Notes under the pieces: model-generated
Database searches by the model: none
Told to the model about the DNA's origin: nothing
What the model saw: the letters and a program-made list of their open reading frames with translations, nothing else
Assembly: GCF_026241515.1 (NCBI RefSeq)
Contig: NZ_JAPHPW010000010.1
Coordinates: 1 to 64,000, forward strand
Reading direction: 5' to 3'
Source of the DNA: Vibrio sp. 14G-20
GTDB lineage: Bacteria; Pseudomonadota; Gammaproteobacteria; Enterobacterales; Vibrionaceae
DNA: 64,000 nt
In this document: positions 42,139 through 52,294 of the stretch, piece by piece
Layout of the letters: each line of letters opens with the position of its first letter
How positions within the stretch are numbered: the stretch's first letter is position 1
Made by a program: the position numbers and the translations under genes

Positions 42139-43260
42139 ATGCAACACGAATCTCCTATTATTCGTCGCAAATCAACCCGTATTTATGTGGGTGATGTGCC
42201 GATCGGTGATGGTGCACCAATTGCTGTGCAATCCATGACCAACACAAGAACAACAGATGTAGCCGCGACCGTTGCTCAAATTAGAGCTTTGGAAAAAGTG
42301 GGGGCTGATATCGTTCGCGTATCTGTACCGACTATGGATGCTGCTGAAGCCTTTAAGCTAATCAAGCAGCAGGTCTCTGTTCCTTTGGTTGCTGATATTC
42401 ACTTTGACTACCGTATCGCACTTAAAGTGGCTGAATACGGCGTTGACTGTCTGCGTATCAACCCAGGTAACATCGGTAACGAAAGCCGTATCCGCTCAGT
42501 TGTTGATTGTGCCCGTGATATGAATATTCCGATTCGTATTGGTGTTAACGGCGGCTCTCTTGAGAAAGAGATCCAAGAGAAATACACAGAACCTACAGCA
42601 GAAGCGCTGGTTGAATCAGCAATGCGTCACGTAGATATCCTAGACCGTCTGAATTTTGATCAATTCAAAGTCAGCGTTAAGGCGTCTGATGTATTTCTTG
42701 CTGTCGGCTCTTACCGTTTGCTGGCTAAGCAGATTGATCAGCCTCTGCACCTTGGCATTACCGAAGCGGGTGGTGCGCGTGCAGGCTCTGTGAAGTCAGC
42801 GGTAGGTTTAGGTATGCTTCTTTCTGAAGGTATCGGCGATACGCTGCGTATTTCGCTAGCGGCTGATCCTGTTGAAGAGATCAAAGTTGGCTTTGATATT
42901 ATTAAATCTCTGCGTATTCGTTCGCGTGGCATCAACTTTATTGCGTGCCCGAGCTGTTCTCGTCAAGAATTCGATGTTATTAACACCGTTAATGCCCTTG
43001 AAGAACGCCTAGAAGACGTAATTACTCCAATGGATGTCTCAATTATCGGTTGTGTGGTTAACGGACCTGGTGAAGCTGAAGTGTCTCACTTAGGCTTAGC
43101 CGGTAGTGCACGTAAAAGTGCTTTCTATGAAGACGGTAAGCGTCAGAAAGAGCGCTTCGACAACGATGATCTTGTCGACAAACTTGAAGCTAAGATTCGT
43201 GCAAAAGCGTCAGTGCTTGATAAAGCAAATCGCATTGATGTAGAAAACTTAGAAGATTAA
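42139..43260 (+). CDS. ispG: 4-hydroxy-3-methylbut-2-enyl diphosphate synthase (flavodoxin) IspG
   Basis: IspG carries out the penultimate step of the MEP isoprenoid pathway with a [4Fe-4S] cluster, supplied here by the nearby isc system. It has 373 residues (E. coli 372). The N-terminal TIM barrel starts [21 protein letters not shown]. The cluster site is [11 protein letters not shown], with a third cysteine in [13 protein letters not shown]. It lies between rodZ and hisS as in E. coli. Confidence 0.97.
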   Translation: MQHESPIIRRKSTRIYVGDVPIGDGAPIAVQSMTNTRTTDVAATVAQIRALEKVGADIVRVSVPTMDAAEAFKLIKQQVSVPLVADIHFDYRIALKVAEYGVDCLRINPGNIGNESRIRSVVDCARDMNIPIRIGVNGGSLEKEIQEKYTEPTAEALVESAMRHVDILDRLNFDQFKVSVKASDVFLAVGSYRLLAKQIDQPLHLGITEAGGARAGSVKSAVGLGMLLSEGIGDTLRISLAADPVEEIKVGFDIIKSLRIRSRGINFIACPSCSRQEFDVINTVNALEERLEDVITPMDVSIIGCVVNGPGEAEVSHLGLAGSARKSAFYEDGKRQKERFDNDDLVDKLEAKIRAKASVLDKANRIDVENLED

Positions 43261-43330
43261 TACAACGCGATGGGGTGTGATTGTCTATTCGCACTAACAC
43301 CTGGTCGTGAGAAATTACGGAATAAATACT

Positions 43331-44599
43331 GTGGCTAAAAATATCCAAGCAATTCGAGGCATGAACGACTGCCTTCCAACTCAATCACCACTGTGGCAGA
43401 AAGTAGAAAGCGCAGTTAAAAGCGTGGTGAGTGCATACGGTTACAATGAAGTACGTATGCCTATCGTTGAAGAAACAAACCTATTTAGCCGTGCAGTTGG
43501 CGAAGAGACAGACGTTGTTTCTAAAGAGATGTACACCTTTGACGACCGCAATGGCGATAGCCTAACGCTGCGTCCTGAAGGTACAGCTGGTTGTGTACGT
43601 TCATGTATTCAAAACAGCCTTATCAACCGTGATGAACAGCGCCTATGGTACATGGGCCCGATGTTCCGTCACGAGCGTCCTCAAAAAGGTCGTTACCGTC
43701 AATTCCACCAATGTGGTGTTGAAGTGTTTGGCCTAGATGGTCCAGACGTTGACGCAGAACTTATCATGATGACAGCTCGCCTATGGCGTGAGCTAGGTAT
43801 CGATAAGCACGTTCGCCTAGAGCTGAACTCAATCGGTTCTCAAGAAGATCGCGTAAGCTACCGCACTGCGTTAGTGGCTTTCCTTGAGCAACACATTGAT
43901 GTGCTTGATGAAGACTGCAAACGTCGTATGCACACTAACCCTCTACGTGTACTTGATACTAAGAACCCTGATGTTCAAGCTATCTTAGGTGACGCACCTC
44001 GACTATCTGAATATCTAGGTGAAGAATCGAAGCAACATTTTGCTGGTTTGTGTGAACTTCTTGACGCAGTTGGTATCGAATACCAAGTTAATGAGCGTCT
44101 AGTGCGCGGCCTAGATTACTACAACCGTACCGTATTTGAGTGGATCACTGATAGTCTTGGTGCTCAAGGTACAGTATGTGGCGGCGGCCGTTACGATGGT
44201 CTTGTTGAGCAACTGGGCGGAAAAGCAACCAATGCTGTTGGTTTTGCTATGGGTCTAGAGCGTCTGGTTCTGATGATGGAAACGCTAGAGCTAACAGAAG
44301 TTCGTCGTAGCGTTGATGTATACGTAGTTGCTGCCGGCGAAGGAACTATGATCGCAGGCATGCAGTTAGCAAATCAATTACGCGACACCGTTGAAGGCGT
44401 GCGTGTAATGAACCACTTCGGTGGTGGTAACTTCAAGAAGCAATTCAAACGTGCTGACAAAGTTGGTGCCGTTGTGGCGCTGGTGCTTGGTGAGAACGAA
44501 GTTGCTGACAATACGGTTGTGCTAAAAGATCTGGTTGGCGGCGAGCAAGAAACCGTGTCTCAAACGGAAGTTGCAGAGAAAGTTGCTGCGCTAATCTAA
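43331..44599 (+). CDS. hisS: Histidyl-tRNA synthetase
   Basis: This is a class II aminoacyl-tRNA synthetase. The GTG at 43331 gives 422 residues, starting (V/M)[15 protein letters not shown], aligned with E. coli HisS. An in-frame GTG 24 bases upstream adds atypical residues. Motif 2 is [18 protein letters not shown]. The histidine-specific [15 protein letters not shown] and motif 3 [11 protein letters not shown] are present. An anticodon-binding domain lies at the C-terminus. Confidence 0.97.
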   Translation: MAKNIQAIRGMNDCLPTQSPLWQKVESAVKSVVSAYGYNEVRMPIVEETNLFSRAVGEETDVVSKEMYTFDDRNGDSLTLRPEGTAGCVRSCIQNSLINRDEQRLWYMGPMFRHERPQKGRYRQFHQCGVEVFGLDGPDVDAELIMMTARLWRELGIDKHVRLELNSIGSQEDRVSYRTALVAFLEQHIDVLDEDCKRRMHTNPLRVLDTKNPDVQAILGDAPRLSEYLGEESKQHFAGLCELLDAVGIEYQVNERLVRGLDYYNRTVFEWITDSLGAQGTVCGGGRYDGLVEQLGGKATNAVGFAMGLERLVLMMETLELTEVRRSVDVYVVAAGEGTMIAGMQLANQLRDTVEGVRVMNHFGGGNFKKQFKRADKVGAVVALVLGENEVADNTVVLKDLVGGEQETVSQTEVAEKVAALI

Positions 44600-44678
44600 T
44601 TAGCCATTGAGCAAACGCTCATCATGAATACTAACGTCAGCACTATGCTGGCGTTTAAAGAATTAAAGAGGACAGGAA

Positions 44679-45293
44679 GTGGAACTTTACGATAGCGAAG
44701 AGCAACAAGTTGAAGCCATTAAAGATTGGTGGAAAGAGAACGGTAAGGCCGTAATCTTTGGTGCGGTTATTGGTTTAGGTGGTCTATTTGGCTGGCGTTA
44801 TTACCAAGATTCAGTCGTTGAAGCGCGTGAAGCAGCTTCAGAAAGCTACACCTCTGTAATTTCAGCTCTTGATACTAAGGGCGTTGATGCTCAATCTGAT
44901 ATTCAAGCTTTCATCGACGCAAACCAAGACGCTGAGTACTCAGTACTTGCTGCTATGCAATTAGCAAAAGTACAAGTACAAGCGGGTGAGCTAGCAGCAG
45001 CACTTGAACAGCTAGAGTGGGCAAAATCGGCAACTAAGGACGCGGCACTTGCGCCACTACTTACTTACCGTGTTGCACGCATCAAAGCTGAGCAAGGTGA
45101 ATTTGACGCAGCACTGACTGATCTTGCTGCTATGACAGATGAATCTTGGAAAGGCCGTGTTGCTGAACTGCGTGGTGATATTTCACTTCGTAAAGGCGAC
45201 ACTGACGCAGCATACAGTGCTTACACAGAAGCACAGCAAGCTGTTGACGCTAGCCAAACGCTTCAAATCAAACTTGACGACCTAGCTAAATAA
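44679..45293 (+). CDS. yfgM: Ancillary SecYEG-associated protein YfgM
   Basis: YfgM is an inner-membrane protein with a periplasmic TPR domain that works with PpiD at the Sec translocon. It has 204 residues, starting at GTG 44679 (AGAGGACAGGA upstream). The N-terminus is DSEEQQVEAIKDWWKENG, followed by one membrane helix at about 23-41 (AVIFGAVIGLGGLFGW). Helical repeats follow (SVLAAMQLAKVQVQAG, KAEQGEFDAALTDL). It lies ten bases before bamB. Confidence 0.94.
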   Translation: MELYDSEEQQVEAIKDWWKENGKAVIFGAVIGLGGLFGWRYYQDSVVEAREAASESYTSVISALDTKGVDAQSDIQAFIDANQDAEYSVLAAMQLAKVQVQAGELAAALEQLEWAKSATKDAALAPLLTYRVARIKAEQGEFDAALTDLAAMTDESWKGRVAELRGDISLRKGDTDAAYSAYTEAQQAVDASQTLQIKLDDLAK

Positions 45294-45303
45294 GGCGCTT
45301 TGA

Positions 45304-46464
45304 ATGAAGAAGATGTTTCCAAAAGCGGCGTTGTGTGCGATTGCTCTTGGCCTACTAGCTGGCTGTGCGGGTGAAGAAGACACCGTAATCATGGCTCCAG
45401 TACCAACGGTAAATAGTGAGTTCACTCCTAGTCAGGAGTGGTCTACGTCGGTTGGTGATGGTGTTGGTCACTACTTTTCAAAACTAACGCCAGAATTGGC
45501 TTACGACAAAGTGTTTGTTGCAAGCCGTGAAGGTATGGTTAAAGCGCTTGATCCTGATACAGGTAAAGAGCTGTGGAAAGTCGATCTTGAGAAAGACGTA
45601 CTGGCTCGTTTATCGGGTGGCTTAACGGCGGCTTACGGCAAAGTATTTGTTGGTTCTGAAAATGGCGAAGTGATCGCACTGGAAGAATCGACCGGTGAAG
45701 AGCTGTGGCGTGTATCAGTGAATGGCGAGGTGCTTGCATCCCCAGCAACTGATAGCAACATGGTCATTGTTCATACCAGTCGCGGTATGTTGATCGCGTT
45801 AGATCAAGCAAGCGGAGAACAAAAATGGACCATCAGTACGGAAGTACCAAGCTTAACACTTCGTGGCGATAGCTCGCCTGTTGCGGTTTCTGGTGGTGTA
45901 TTCTGGGGTACAGCAAATGGTCGTCTAGCTGCGGCTATCGTTGACCGTGGTCAGCTTATTTGGCAACAGCCAGTAGGCACACCAAAAGGTGCAACGGAAA
46001 TTGATCGTTTGGTTGATGTTGATGCATCTCCAATTGTTCTTGGTGGCACCCTGTATACCGTAGGTATCAATGGTCAGCTGATTGCTATCGATCTTCGTTC
46101 TGGTAAGCCAATTTGGAAACGTAACTACTCATCAGCGATTGATTTAGCAAGTGATGGTAGCCGTTTGTTCGTTGTTACCGACAAAGACCATGTGGTTGCG
46201 GTTGATGCGCGTAGTGGTACTGAACTATGGAGCACTCCATTGTTAGAAAACCGCTTACTGACAGCACCTGCTATTATTAATGGTTATGTAGTCGTGGGTG
46301 ATACAGAAGGTTATCTGCACTGGTTAGATCGTTCATCGGGTGAGTTTGTTGCTCAACAGCTTGTCGATGATAGCGGCTTTGCGGTTGCACCAATCGAACT
46401 GCCTGAAGGCTACTTAGTGACGACTCGCAATGGCGATGTAAAGAAACTGACGATTAGCCAATAA
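45304..46464 (+). CDS. bamB: Outer-membrane assembly lipoprotein BamB
   Basis: BamB is an eight-bladed beta-propeller lipoprotein of the BAM complex that inserts outer-membrane proteins. It has 386 residues. The lipobox LLAGC gives the lipidated cysteine at about 21. Repeated PQQ-like blades are visible (GMVKALDPDTGKELWKVDL, GEVIALEESTGEELWRVSV, GQLIAIDLRSGKPIWK, DHVVAVDARSGTELWS). It is followed by a terminator before der. Confidence 0.96.
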   Translation: MKKMFPKAALCAIALGLLAGCAGEEDTVIMAPVPTVNSEFTPSQEWSTSVGDGVGHYFSKLTPELAYDKVFVASREGMVKALDPDTGKELWKVDLEKDVLARLSGGLTAAYGKVFVGSENGEVIALEESTGEELWRVSVNGEVLASPATDSNMVIVHTSRGMLIALDQASGEQKWTISTEVPSLTLRGDSSPVAVSGGVFWGTANGRLAAAIVDRGQLIWQQPVGTPKGATEIDRLVDVDASPIVLGGTLYTVGINGQLIAIDLRSGKPIWKRNYSSAIDLASDGSRLFVVTDKDHVVAVDARSGTELWSTPLLENRLLTAPAIINGYVVVGDTEGYLHWLDRSSGEFVAQQLVDDSGFAVAPIELPEGYLVTTRNGDVKKLTISQ

Positions 46465-46486
46465 AAGCGTGATATAATTCACAGTC

Positions 46487-46519
46487 GGCTCCTGGTTGGT
46501 AACAGCCAGGAGCCGTTTT
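46487..46519 (+). terminator. Terminator of bamB
   Basis: The 11-bp stem GGCTCCTGGTT / AGCCAGGAGCC (one G-T pair) has a six-base loop, followed by GTTTTG. Confidence 0.85.
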
Positions 46520-46622
46520 GTTGTTAAAAATTAATAAACCGTGTGGTTATAGGTAAGAGTTTAAACTTGCGAACAAGTGCTTACCTATAACTACATTTAG
46601 AGAAGAAATTGTAGAGGTTGTT

Positions 46623-48104
46623 ATGGTACCTGTTGTTGCTCTAGTAGGGCGTCCGAACGTAGGTAAATCTACGTTATTTAACCGATTGACTCGAACTCGT
46701 GATGCATTGGTTGCGGATTTCCCTGGCTTAACGCGTGACCGTAAATACGGTCATGCTCATTTTAGCGAGCATGACTTTATTGTTATTGACACTGGCGGTA
46801 TCGACGGTACTGAAGAAGGTGTTGAAACAAAAATGGCTGAACAGTCGCTAGCGGCGATTGATGAAGCTGATGTCGTTCTATTTATGGTAGATGGTCGTGC
46901 AGGTCTAACACCTTCAGATGTGGCGATTGCTAAGCACCTACGTCAACTAGAAAAGCCTTCAATGCTAGTAGTAAACAAGGTTGATGGTATCGACCCTGAT
47001 GCTGCAAGTGCTGACTTCTGGCAACTAGGTGTAGAAGACATGTACCAAATCGCTGCGGCGCACGGTCGTGGTGTTACTGCACTTATTGACCTTGCTCTTA
47101 ACCCATTCGCAGAAGCGCTAAAAGCTGAGAATGGCGAAGTAAGCGATTTAACTGAGTTTGAAGACGAAGAAGAAGAGCAGGTTGAATTTACAGAAGAAGA
47201 AGCCGAAGCAGAATTCAAGCGTCTTCAAGATCAACCGATCAAGCTAGCGATCATTGGTCGTCCTAACGTAGGTAAATCAACACTAACTAACCGTATTCTT
47301 GGTGAAGAGCGTGTGGTTGTTTACGATATGCCTGGTACAACTCGTGACTCTATTTACATCCCAATGCAGCGTGATGAGCGTGAATACGTTCTAATCGATA
47401 CTGCGGGTGTTCGTCGTCGTAAGAACATCAACGAAACAGTAGAGAAGTTCTCAGTAGTTAAAACACTGAAAGCGATTGAAGATGCGAACGTTGTACTGTT
47501 GCTTATCGATGCTCGCGAAAACATCTCTGATCAAGATCTAAGCTTGTTAGGCTTTGCGTTGAACGCTGGTCGTTCAATTGTTATTGCAGTAAACAAGTGG
47601 GATGGCCTAGATAACGACGTTAAAGAACGTGTTAAGAAAGAGCTAGACCGTCGCTTAGGTTTCGTTGATTTCGCACGTATTCACTTTATTTCTGCACTTC
47701 ACGGTACTGGTGTTGGTCACTTGTTTGAGTCTGTTCAAGAAGCTTACAAGTCAGCAACGACTCGTGTTGGTACTTCTGTGCTAACTCGTATCATGAAGAT
47801 GGCGACTGATGATCACCAACCGCCTATGGTTCGTGGCCGTCGTGTGAAACTGAAGTACGCGCACGCTGGTGGCTACAACCCACCTATTATCGTTATCCAC
47901 GGTAACCAAGTTCGTAACTTGCCAGATTCATACAAACGATTCTTGATGAACTACTACCGTCGTTCATTAGAAATTATGGGTACACCTATTCGCATTCAAT
48001 TCCAGAACAGCGAGAACCCATTTGAAGCTAAGACAAACAAGCTGACAATCTCTCAAGAACGTAAACGTAAGCGCATGATGAGCATGGTTAAAGGTCGTAA
48101 GTAA
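46623..48104 (+). CDS. der: Ribosome-associated GTPase Der (EngA)
   Basis: Der is an essential 50S-assembly GTPase with two GTPase domains. It has 493 residues. Two P loops occur, both GRPNVGKST (about 8-16 and 217-225), each with DTGG/DTAG and NKVD/NKWD motifs. Between them is an acidic linker ([17 protein letters not shown]). A KH-like C-terminal domain follows. It has its own 158-bp leader behind the bamB terminator. Confidence 0.97.
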   Translation: MVPVVALVGRPNVGKSTLFNRLTRTRDALVADFPGLTRDRKYGHAHFSEHDFIVIDTGGIDGTEEGVETKMAEQSLAAIDEADVVLFMVDGRAGLTPSDVAIAKHLRQLEKPSMLVVNKVDGIDPDAASADFWQLGVEDMYQIAAAHGRGVTALIDLALNPFAEALKAENGEVSDLTEFEDEEEEQVEFTEEEAEAEFKRLQDQPIKLAIIGRPNVGKSTLTNRILGEERVVVYDMPGTTRDSIYIPMQRDEREYVLIDTAGVRRRKNINETVEKFSVVKTLKAIEDANVVLLLIDARENISDQDLSLLGFALNAGRSIVIAVNKWDGLDNDVKERVKKELDRRLGFVDFARIHFISALHGTGVGHLFESVQEAYKSATTRVGTSVLTRIMKMATDDHQPPMVRGRRVKLKYAHAGGYNPPIIVIHGNQVRNLPDSYKRFLMNYYRRSLEIMGTPIRIQFQNSENPFEAKTNKLTISQERKRKRMMSMVKGRK

Positions 48105-48122
48105 ACCTTTCCAATAGATTTG

Positions 48123-48151
48123 ATACCCGAGCCTGTCTCGGGTATTTTTTT
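48123..48151 (+). terminator. Terminator of der
   Basis: The perfect 9-bp stem ATACCCGAG / CTCGGGTAT has a five-base loop and is followed by T. Confidence 0.92.
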
Positions 48152-48235
48152 AAGCAAAATTCACGTTAAGCCATAACAATATATTTTTATCATCATGGTT
48201 TAACGAATCAGACTAGATTCCAAAAGAAGAACGAT

Positions 48236-49138
48236 ATGACTACGAGCGATTTGATTACACCTGCGTCAGAAATCACACCAACCATTACTCAATTTTGTCA
48301 CCAGGCTTGGCAGCTCAATGCAAAAGCGCTGCACGTTGAAAGTAACGACAGCAAAACCTACCTGCTCACCGACGTGACGCCTTTTCACCCAGTGAGTCAT
48401 ATTTGGCCAGACCACCCAGCAGACCAAGGCTTTGTGAATGTTGGTGACGTGCAATATCCCGTTGAAGACTGTCTTGTTGGTGCAATAGAACAATCTACTG
48501 GCAAGCTTCATATCGCAGCAGATATCCCTGTTAAGCGTGATACGGAAGGGTGGGCGTTTGTGGTTGTCCACCAGCTACCCGCATCTGGTTCTATGATTAA
48601 GGTTGACCACGAAGTTGTGTTGTCGGTTGATAGAGAGTATCAAGCCAGTTTGAGCCGTGGTCACAGCGCTGGCCACATTGCTTTCCTAGCCTTGAATAAA
48701 GTATTGGCTGAAAGCTACTGGCGTAAAGATGCCGACAGAAAAGATCCACTTGGCAGCTACGATTTCAATAGTTATGCGCAGGTGACCAGCTTTGTGACTC
48801 CTGAACTGTGTACTGATAAGTATCGTTTAGGCAAAACTCTGAAGAAGCGCGGTTTGAACGTTGCAGATATGCTAGCAAACCTTGATGACATTGAAGCCGA
48901 CATCAACCAGATGATTGCGGGCTGGCTTGCTGATCCGACACCAGTTGCGATGCGACTAGAAGGTGAAGCATTAACAGACTCTCGCTATTGGGAATGGCAG
49001 TTGGATGCCGACACTTTAGTGTCTATTCCGTGTGGTGGTACTCACATTGAGAACACCTCAGAGCTTAAGGCATTGTCCGTTAAGTTAACCCAGTTAGATG
49101 ACCAGCATATTGAAATGCTGACGCATGTAATTCGATGA
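48236..49138 (+). CDS. Alanyl-tRNA editing protein, AlaX-like
   Basis: This free-standing editing domain related to the C-terminal part of alanyl-tRNA synthetase is expected to deacylate mischarged Ser-tRNA(Ala) or Gly-tRNA(Ala). It has 300 residues. The two zinc/active-site motifs are clear: RGHSAGHIAFLAL (HxxxH, about 140-152) and CGGTHIENTSEL (CxxTH type, about 264-275). The first 130 residues form the barrel-like domain seen in longer AlaX proteins. It has its own spacer and sits between the der terminator and a diguanylate cyclase. The specificity for the mischarged amino acid cannot be read from sequence. Confidence 0.85.
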   Translation: MTTSDLITPASEITPTITQFCHQAWQLNAKALHVESNDSKTYLLTDVTPFHPVSHIWPDHPADQGFVNVGDVQYPVEDCLVGAIEQSTGKLHIAADIPVKRDTEGWAFVVVHQLPASGSMIKVDHEVVLSVDREYQASLSRGHSAGHIAFLALNKVLAESYWRKDADRKDPLGSYDFNSYAQVTSFVTPELCTDKYRLGKTLKKRGLNVADMLANLDDIEADINQMIAGWLADPTPVAMRLEGEALTDSRYWEWQLDADTLVSIPCGGTHIENTSELKALSVKLTQLDDQHIEMLTHVIR

Positions 49139-49427
49139 TTTAGACTTCAGAACAAAATGACTTGTGCTGTTTATTTTGTCTTTGTATGTGATTTTTAATA
49201 TAAATGACTATTTAAAATTGAAATGCAGCACATGTAACTTATGCTTTCGGTGTGTGGTGATATAAATATTCTTTTTGGGGTAGATCGCTGATCAAAATAG
49301 ATAAAGCGAAAGATCAACCTATGATCTTCGATTGTGTGTCGTACTAATTTAGTGTGTTATTATTAACCAATAACAAGCTTGCATAAGTACAGGCTGTACC
49401 CGATTACACAATTGAAAGCCTTAGTGA

Positions 49428-50429
49428 ATGGAACAACAATTTTTATTAGAAGGTCATCGAGCCGTCAATAGTTTGCTGCGAAAGCTTGCGCTTGGGATGG
49501 ATCGCAAAGATTTAAATCACAAGATTATTCAGCTTACCGAGCAGCTTTTTGGGCAGCGCATGGCTTCAATTCTACTGCTCAACTCAGAGTCTAAAACTTT
49601 ACACCTTGAATATGCCCCAAACCTGCCTGATTTTTACAATCAACAGATAGAAGGGGTAGAAATTGGTGCGGGGATAGGTTCATGTGGCGAGGCAGCTGCG
49701 CTTAAGAAAGCAGTGATGGTCTCCAACATAAATGCACACCCAAACTGGGCACCTTTTTTAGCCTTAACCAATCAAGCGAATCTGCATGCCTGTTGGTCGG
49801 TGCCCATTATCTCTTCGCATGGCCACGTGCTAGGTACATTTGCGATTTACAGCCGATGCATTTCAGAGCCTCATGAATTTGAACTCGAGATCTTGGAGCT
49901 GCTTGCTTCTTTGTATTCAGTAGCGCTCGAGAAATACGAGCTAGAGAATCAACTTAACTTTTTTGCCAGTCATGACTCCCTGACGCATTGCTTGAACCGC
50001 CGAGCATTGTTAAGTGAAGCTAAGAAGGTTTTAGTTAAACGATGTTTTGCGGACAAAGTGATGGCCTGTCTATTTGTTGATGTTGATAAATTCAAGTCAA
50101 TCAACGATACGTATGGCCATAGCTTTGGCGATGATGTTCTGTTAGCCGTTGCAAAAGTTCTCGATGAAGCGACCACAGCATGTGCCAAGGTAGGTCGTTA
50201 CGGCGGTGACGAGTTTGTGGTGTTTTCTTGCTTTGATACTGAAAAAAAAGTGTCAGACTTTTATCACAGCTTAGAAAAAGCGTTGGATAAAGCCCTCTAT
50301 ATTAATGGAGTTCAGTTTTCTGTGAGTGTAGGGCTTTCTTGCGAGAAAGATCCTCAAGGATTAGACCCGTTGATCGCACAAGCTGATAAGAACATGTACC
50401 AAATCAAGCAAGCTAAGTCTCAGCAGTAG
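49428..50429 (+). CDS. GAF-domain diguanylate cyclase
   Basis: This predicted c-di-GMP synthase has 333 residues. The N-terminal GAF sensor domain is at about 20-165 (MASILLLNSESKTLHLEYAP, IGAGIGSCGEAAALKKAVMV, SVPIISSHGHVLGTFAIY). The GGDEF domain is at about 175-330. The intact active-site motif GRYGGDEF and the metal site FVDVDKFKSINDTYGH argue for real cyclase activity. No RxxD product-inhibition site stands five residues before GGDEF. There are no membrane segments, so it is cytosolic. The GAF ligand is unknown. The start has only a weak RBS. Confidence 0.9.
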   Translation: MEQQFLLEGHRAVNSLLRKLALGMDRKDLNHKIIQLTEQLFGQRMASILLLNSESKTLHLEYAPNLPDFYNQQIEGVEIGAGIGSCGEAAALKKAVMVSNINAHPNWAPFLALTNQANLHACWSVPIISSHGHVLGTFAIYSRCISEPHEFELEILELLASLYSVALEKYELENQLNFFASHDSLTHCLNRRALLSEAKKVLVKRCFADKVMACLFVDVDKFKSINDTYGHSFGDDVLLAVAKVLDEATTACAKVGRYGGDEFVVFSCFDTEKKVSDFYHSLEKALDKALYINGVQFSVSVGLSCEKDPQGLDPLIAQADKNMYQIKQAKSQQ

Positions 50430-50465
50430 TAGATTGTAAAAATAGTAGTAAATTAGGAAATGCTA

Positions 50466-50693
50466 ATGAGTGAAAATATCTGCCCTAAGTGCCAATCTGA
50501 GCTAACTTGGGATGGCAAGTATCACTGTGAAAGTTGTCAGGCTCACTTTACTAAAATTGGGTTTTGTCCTGAGTGCAGCTGCCAATTAGAGAAGCTTCAA
50601 GCTTGTGGGGCTGCGAGCTATTTCTGTAATGGTGATTGCAACGAGCTTAAATCTAAGTCGAGAGTGAAATTCGAGTTTCAACAAGCCGAATAG
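50466..50693 (+). CDS. yfgJ: Zinc-ribbon protein YfgJ
   Basis: This small double zinc-ribbon protein has 75 residues from the ATG at 50466 (AGGA seven bases upstream; an ATG six bases earlier is less well placed). Cysteine pairs are CPKC, CESC, CPEC and CNGDC, with the family core QACGAASYFC. E. coli YfgJ, of unknown function, lies between der and xseA. Here it marks the left junction of the urea locus. Confidence 0.88.
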   Translation: MSENICPKCQSELTWDGKYHCESCQAHFTKIGFCPECSCQLEKLQACGAASYFCNGDCNELKSKSRVKFEFQQAE

Positions 50694-50816
50694 TCTTATC
50701 CCTTAATGGTAAGACGACAATCTGAGATGTTTTTTGGAGGTCTAATATGAAGATATTGGGCCTTTTTTGTATTTAGCGAATATGCGTGTGTCATCTTGGT
50801 TCATTCTTATCGTCAC

Positions 50817-50867
50817 TGCACCAGCATGAAACATAGTAACCTTGTCGCAATGCACTACATTGGTGTT
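50817..50867 (+). promoter_or_regulatory. NtrC-like binding sites upstream of urtA
   Basis: TGCACT-N5-GGTGTT (50851-50867) matches the NtrC consensus TGCACC-N5-GGTGCA in 9 of 12 positions. A second site, TGCACC (half-site only), starts at 50817, 34 bp upstream. They lie 60-110 bp before the -24 element, a normal enhancer distance. No NtrC gene is in the window. Confidence 0.55.
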
Positions 50868-50928
50868 AAATTAGTTAAAGTGCTATTAAATACAAGCACT
50901 TAAAACTTTGTTAGTTATGTTTTAAGTT

Positions 50929-50944
50929 TGGCACTCTTCTTGTA
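50929..50944 (+). promoter_or_regulatory. Sigma-54 promoter of the urea locus
   Basis: TGGCAC-N5-TTGTA, with exactly ten bases between the GG of the -24 and the GT of the -12 element, fits the consensus TGGCACGNNNNTTGCW except that GC at -12 is GT. It lies 45 bp upstream of urtA. Confidence 0.65.
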
Positions 50945-50988
50945 ACTCTGTAATTGAATAACAAAAATACAATTATGGAGTAACAATC

Positions 50989-52275
50989 ATGAACAAGGTG
51001 TTCAATTTATCGCTAGCTGCACTGTGTACAACACTTTCATTTTCTTCTGCAACAGTACTTGCCGCTGACGATACCATTAAAGTCGGCGTTCTACATTCAT
51101 TGTCAGGCACTATGGCGATCAGTGAAACAACGCTAAAAGATACCGTTCTTATGCTCATCGACGAGCAAAACAAAAAGGGCGGCTTACTTGGTAAGAAGCT
51201 TGAGCCTGTAGTTGTTGACCCTGCGTCAAACTGGCCGCTGTTTGCTGAGAAAGCACGTGAGCTTATCGAGAAAGAGAAAGTGGATGTGGTATTTGGTGGT
51301 TGGACATCGGTATCACGTAAATCCATGCTGCCAGTTTTTGAAGAGCTAAACAGCATCCTTTTCTACCCAGTACAGTATGAAGGTGAAGAGTCTTCTAAAA
51401 ACGTTTTCTATACGGGTGCTGCGCCAAACCAACAAGCGATTCCTGCTGTTGATTACTTGATGGAAGAGCTTGAAGTGGAACGTTGGGTACTAGCAGGCAC
51501 CGATTACGTTTACCCACGCACGACCAACAAGATCCTTGAAGCCTACCTAAAAGATAAAGGTGTCGCAGAAGAAGACATCATGATCAACTACACGCCATTT
51601 GGCCACTCTGATTGGCAGTCTATTGTTTCAGACATCAAAAAGTTCGGTGAAGCAGGTAAGAAAACCGCAGTGGTTTCTACTGTGAACGGCGATGCGAACG
51701 TACCTTTCTACAAAGAGCTTGGCGCTCAAGGCATTTCATCTGAAGACATTCCAGTTATTGCATTTTCTGTTGGTGAAGAAGAACTGTCAGGTATGGACAC
51801 AGAACCACTGGTTGGTCATCTAGCGGCTTGGAACTACTTCATGAGTGTTGATACCGAAGCCAATGAAGAGTTTGTTGAAACGTGGCAGTCGTTCATCAAG
51901 AGTGAAAAGCGTGTCACCAACGATCCAATGGAAGCGCACTATGTTGGCTTCAACATGTGGGCGCAAGCGGTAACCAACGCGGGCACAACTGATCCTGAAT
52001 CTGTACAAGATGCCTTGATTGGCGTGTCTGTTCCTAACCTTTCTGGCGGCTACTCCACCATGCTGCCAAACCATCACATCACTAAACCTGTCCTGATCGG
52101 TGAAATCCAAGACGATGGTCAATTCGATATCGTTTGGGAAACCACAGGCCTTGTTGCGGGTGATGCTTGGTCTAGTTACTTACCTGAATCAGCGAAACTT
52201 TTCTCTAGCTGGTCTAAGCCATTCTCATGTGGTGCGTTTAACGTCGAAACCAAGAAGTGTTCTGGCGGTAACTAG
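50989..52275 (+). CDS. urtA: Urea ABC transporter substrate-binding protein UrtA
   Basis: This is the periplasmic urea-binding protein of a branched-chain-amino-acid-type ABC importer, 428 residues. The signal peptide is at about 1-25 (SATVLA-AD). Typical UrtA segments are IKVGVLHSLSGTMAISETTLKD, VFGGWTSVSRKSMLPVFE, LFYPVQYEGEESSKNVFYTG and NYTPFGHSDWQSIV. RBS ATGGAG precedes the ATG. It is followed by urtBCDE and the urease genes, which settles urea rather than an amino acid as substrate. A sigma-54 promoter and NtrC-like sites lie upstream. Confidence 0.95.
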   Translation: MNKVFNLSLAALCTTLSFSSATVLAADDTIKVGVLHSLSGTMAISETTLKDTVLMLIDEQNKKGGLLGKKLEPVVVDPASNWPLFAEKARELIEKEKVDVVFGGWTSVSRKSMLPVFEELNSILFYPVQYEGEESSKNVFYTGAAPNQQAIPAVDYLMEELEVERWVLAGTDYVYPRTTNKILEAYLKDKGVAEEDIMINYTPFGHSDWQSIVSDIKKFGEAGKKTAVVSTVNGDANVPFYKELGAQGISSEDIPVIAFSVGEEELSGMDTEPLVGHLAAWNYFMSVDTEANEEFVETWQSFIKSEKRVTNDPMEAHYVGFNMWAQAVTNAGTTDPESVQDALIGVSVPNLSGGYSTMLPNHHITKPVLIGEIQDDGQFDIVWETTGLVAGDAWSSYLPESAKLFSSWSKPFSCGAFNVETKKCSGGN

Positions 52276-52294
52276 AGCGTTAATTTAGGAACAT

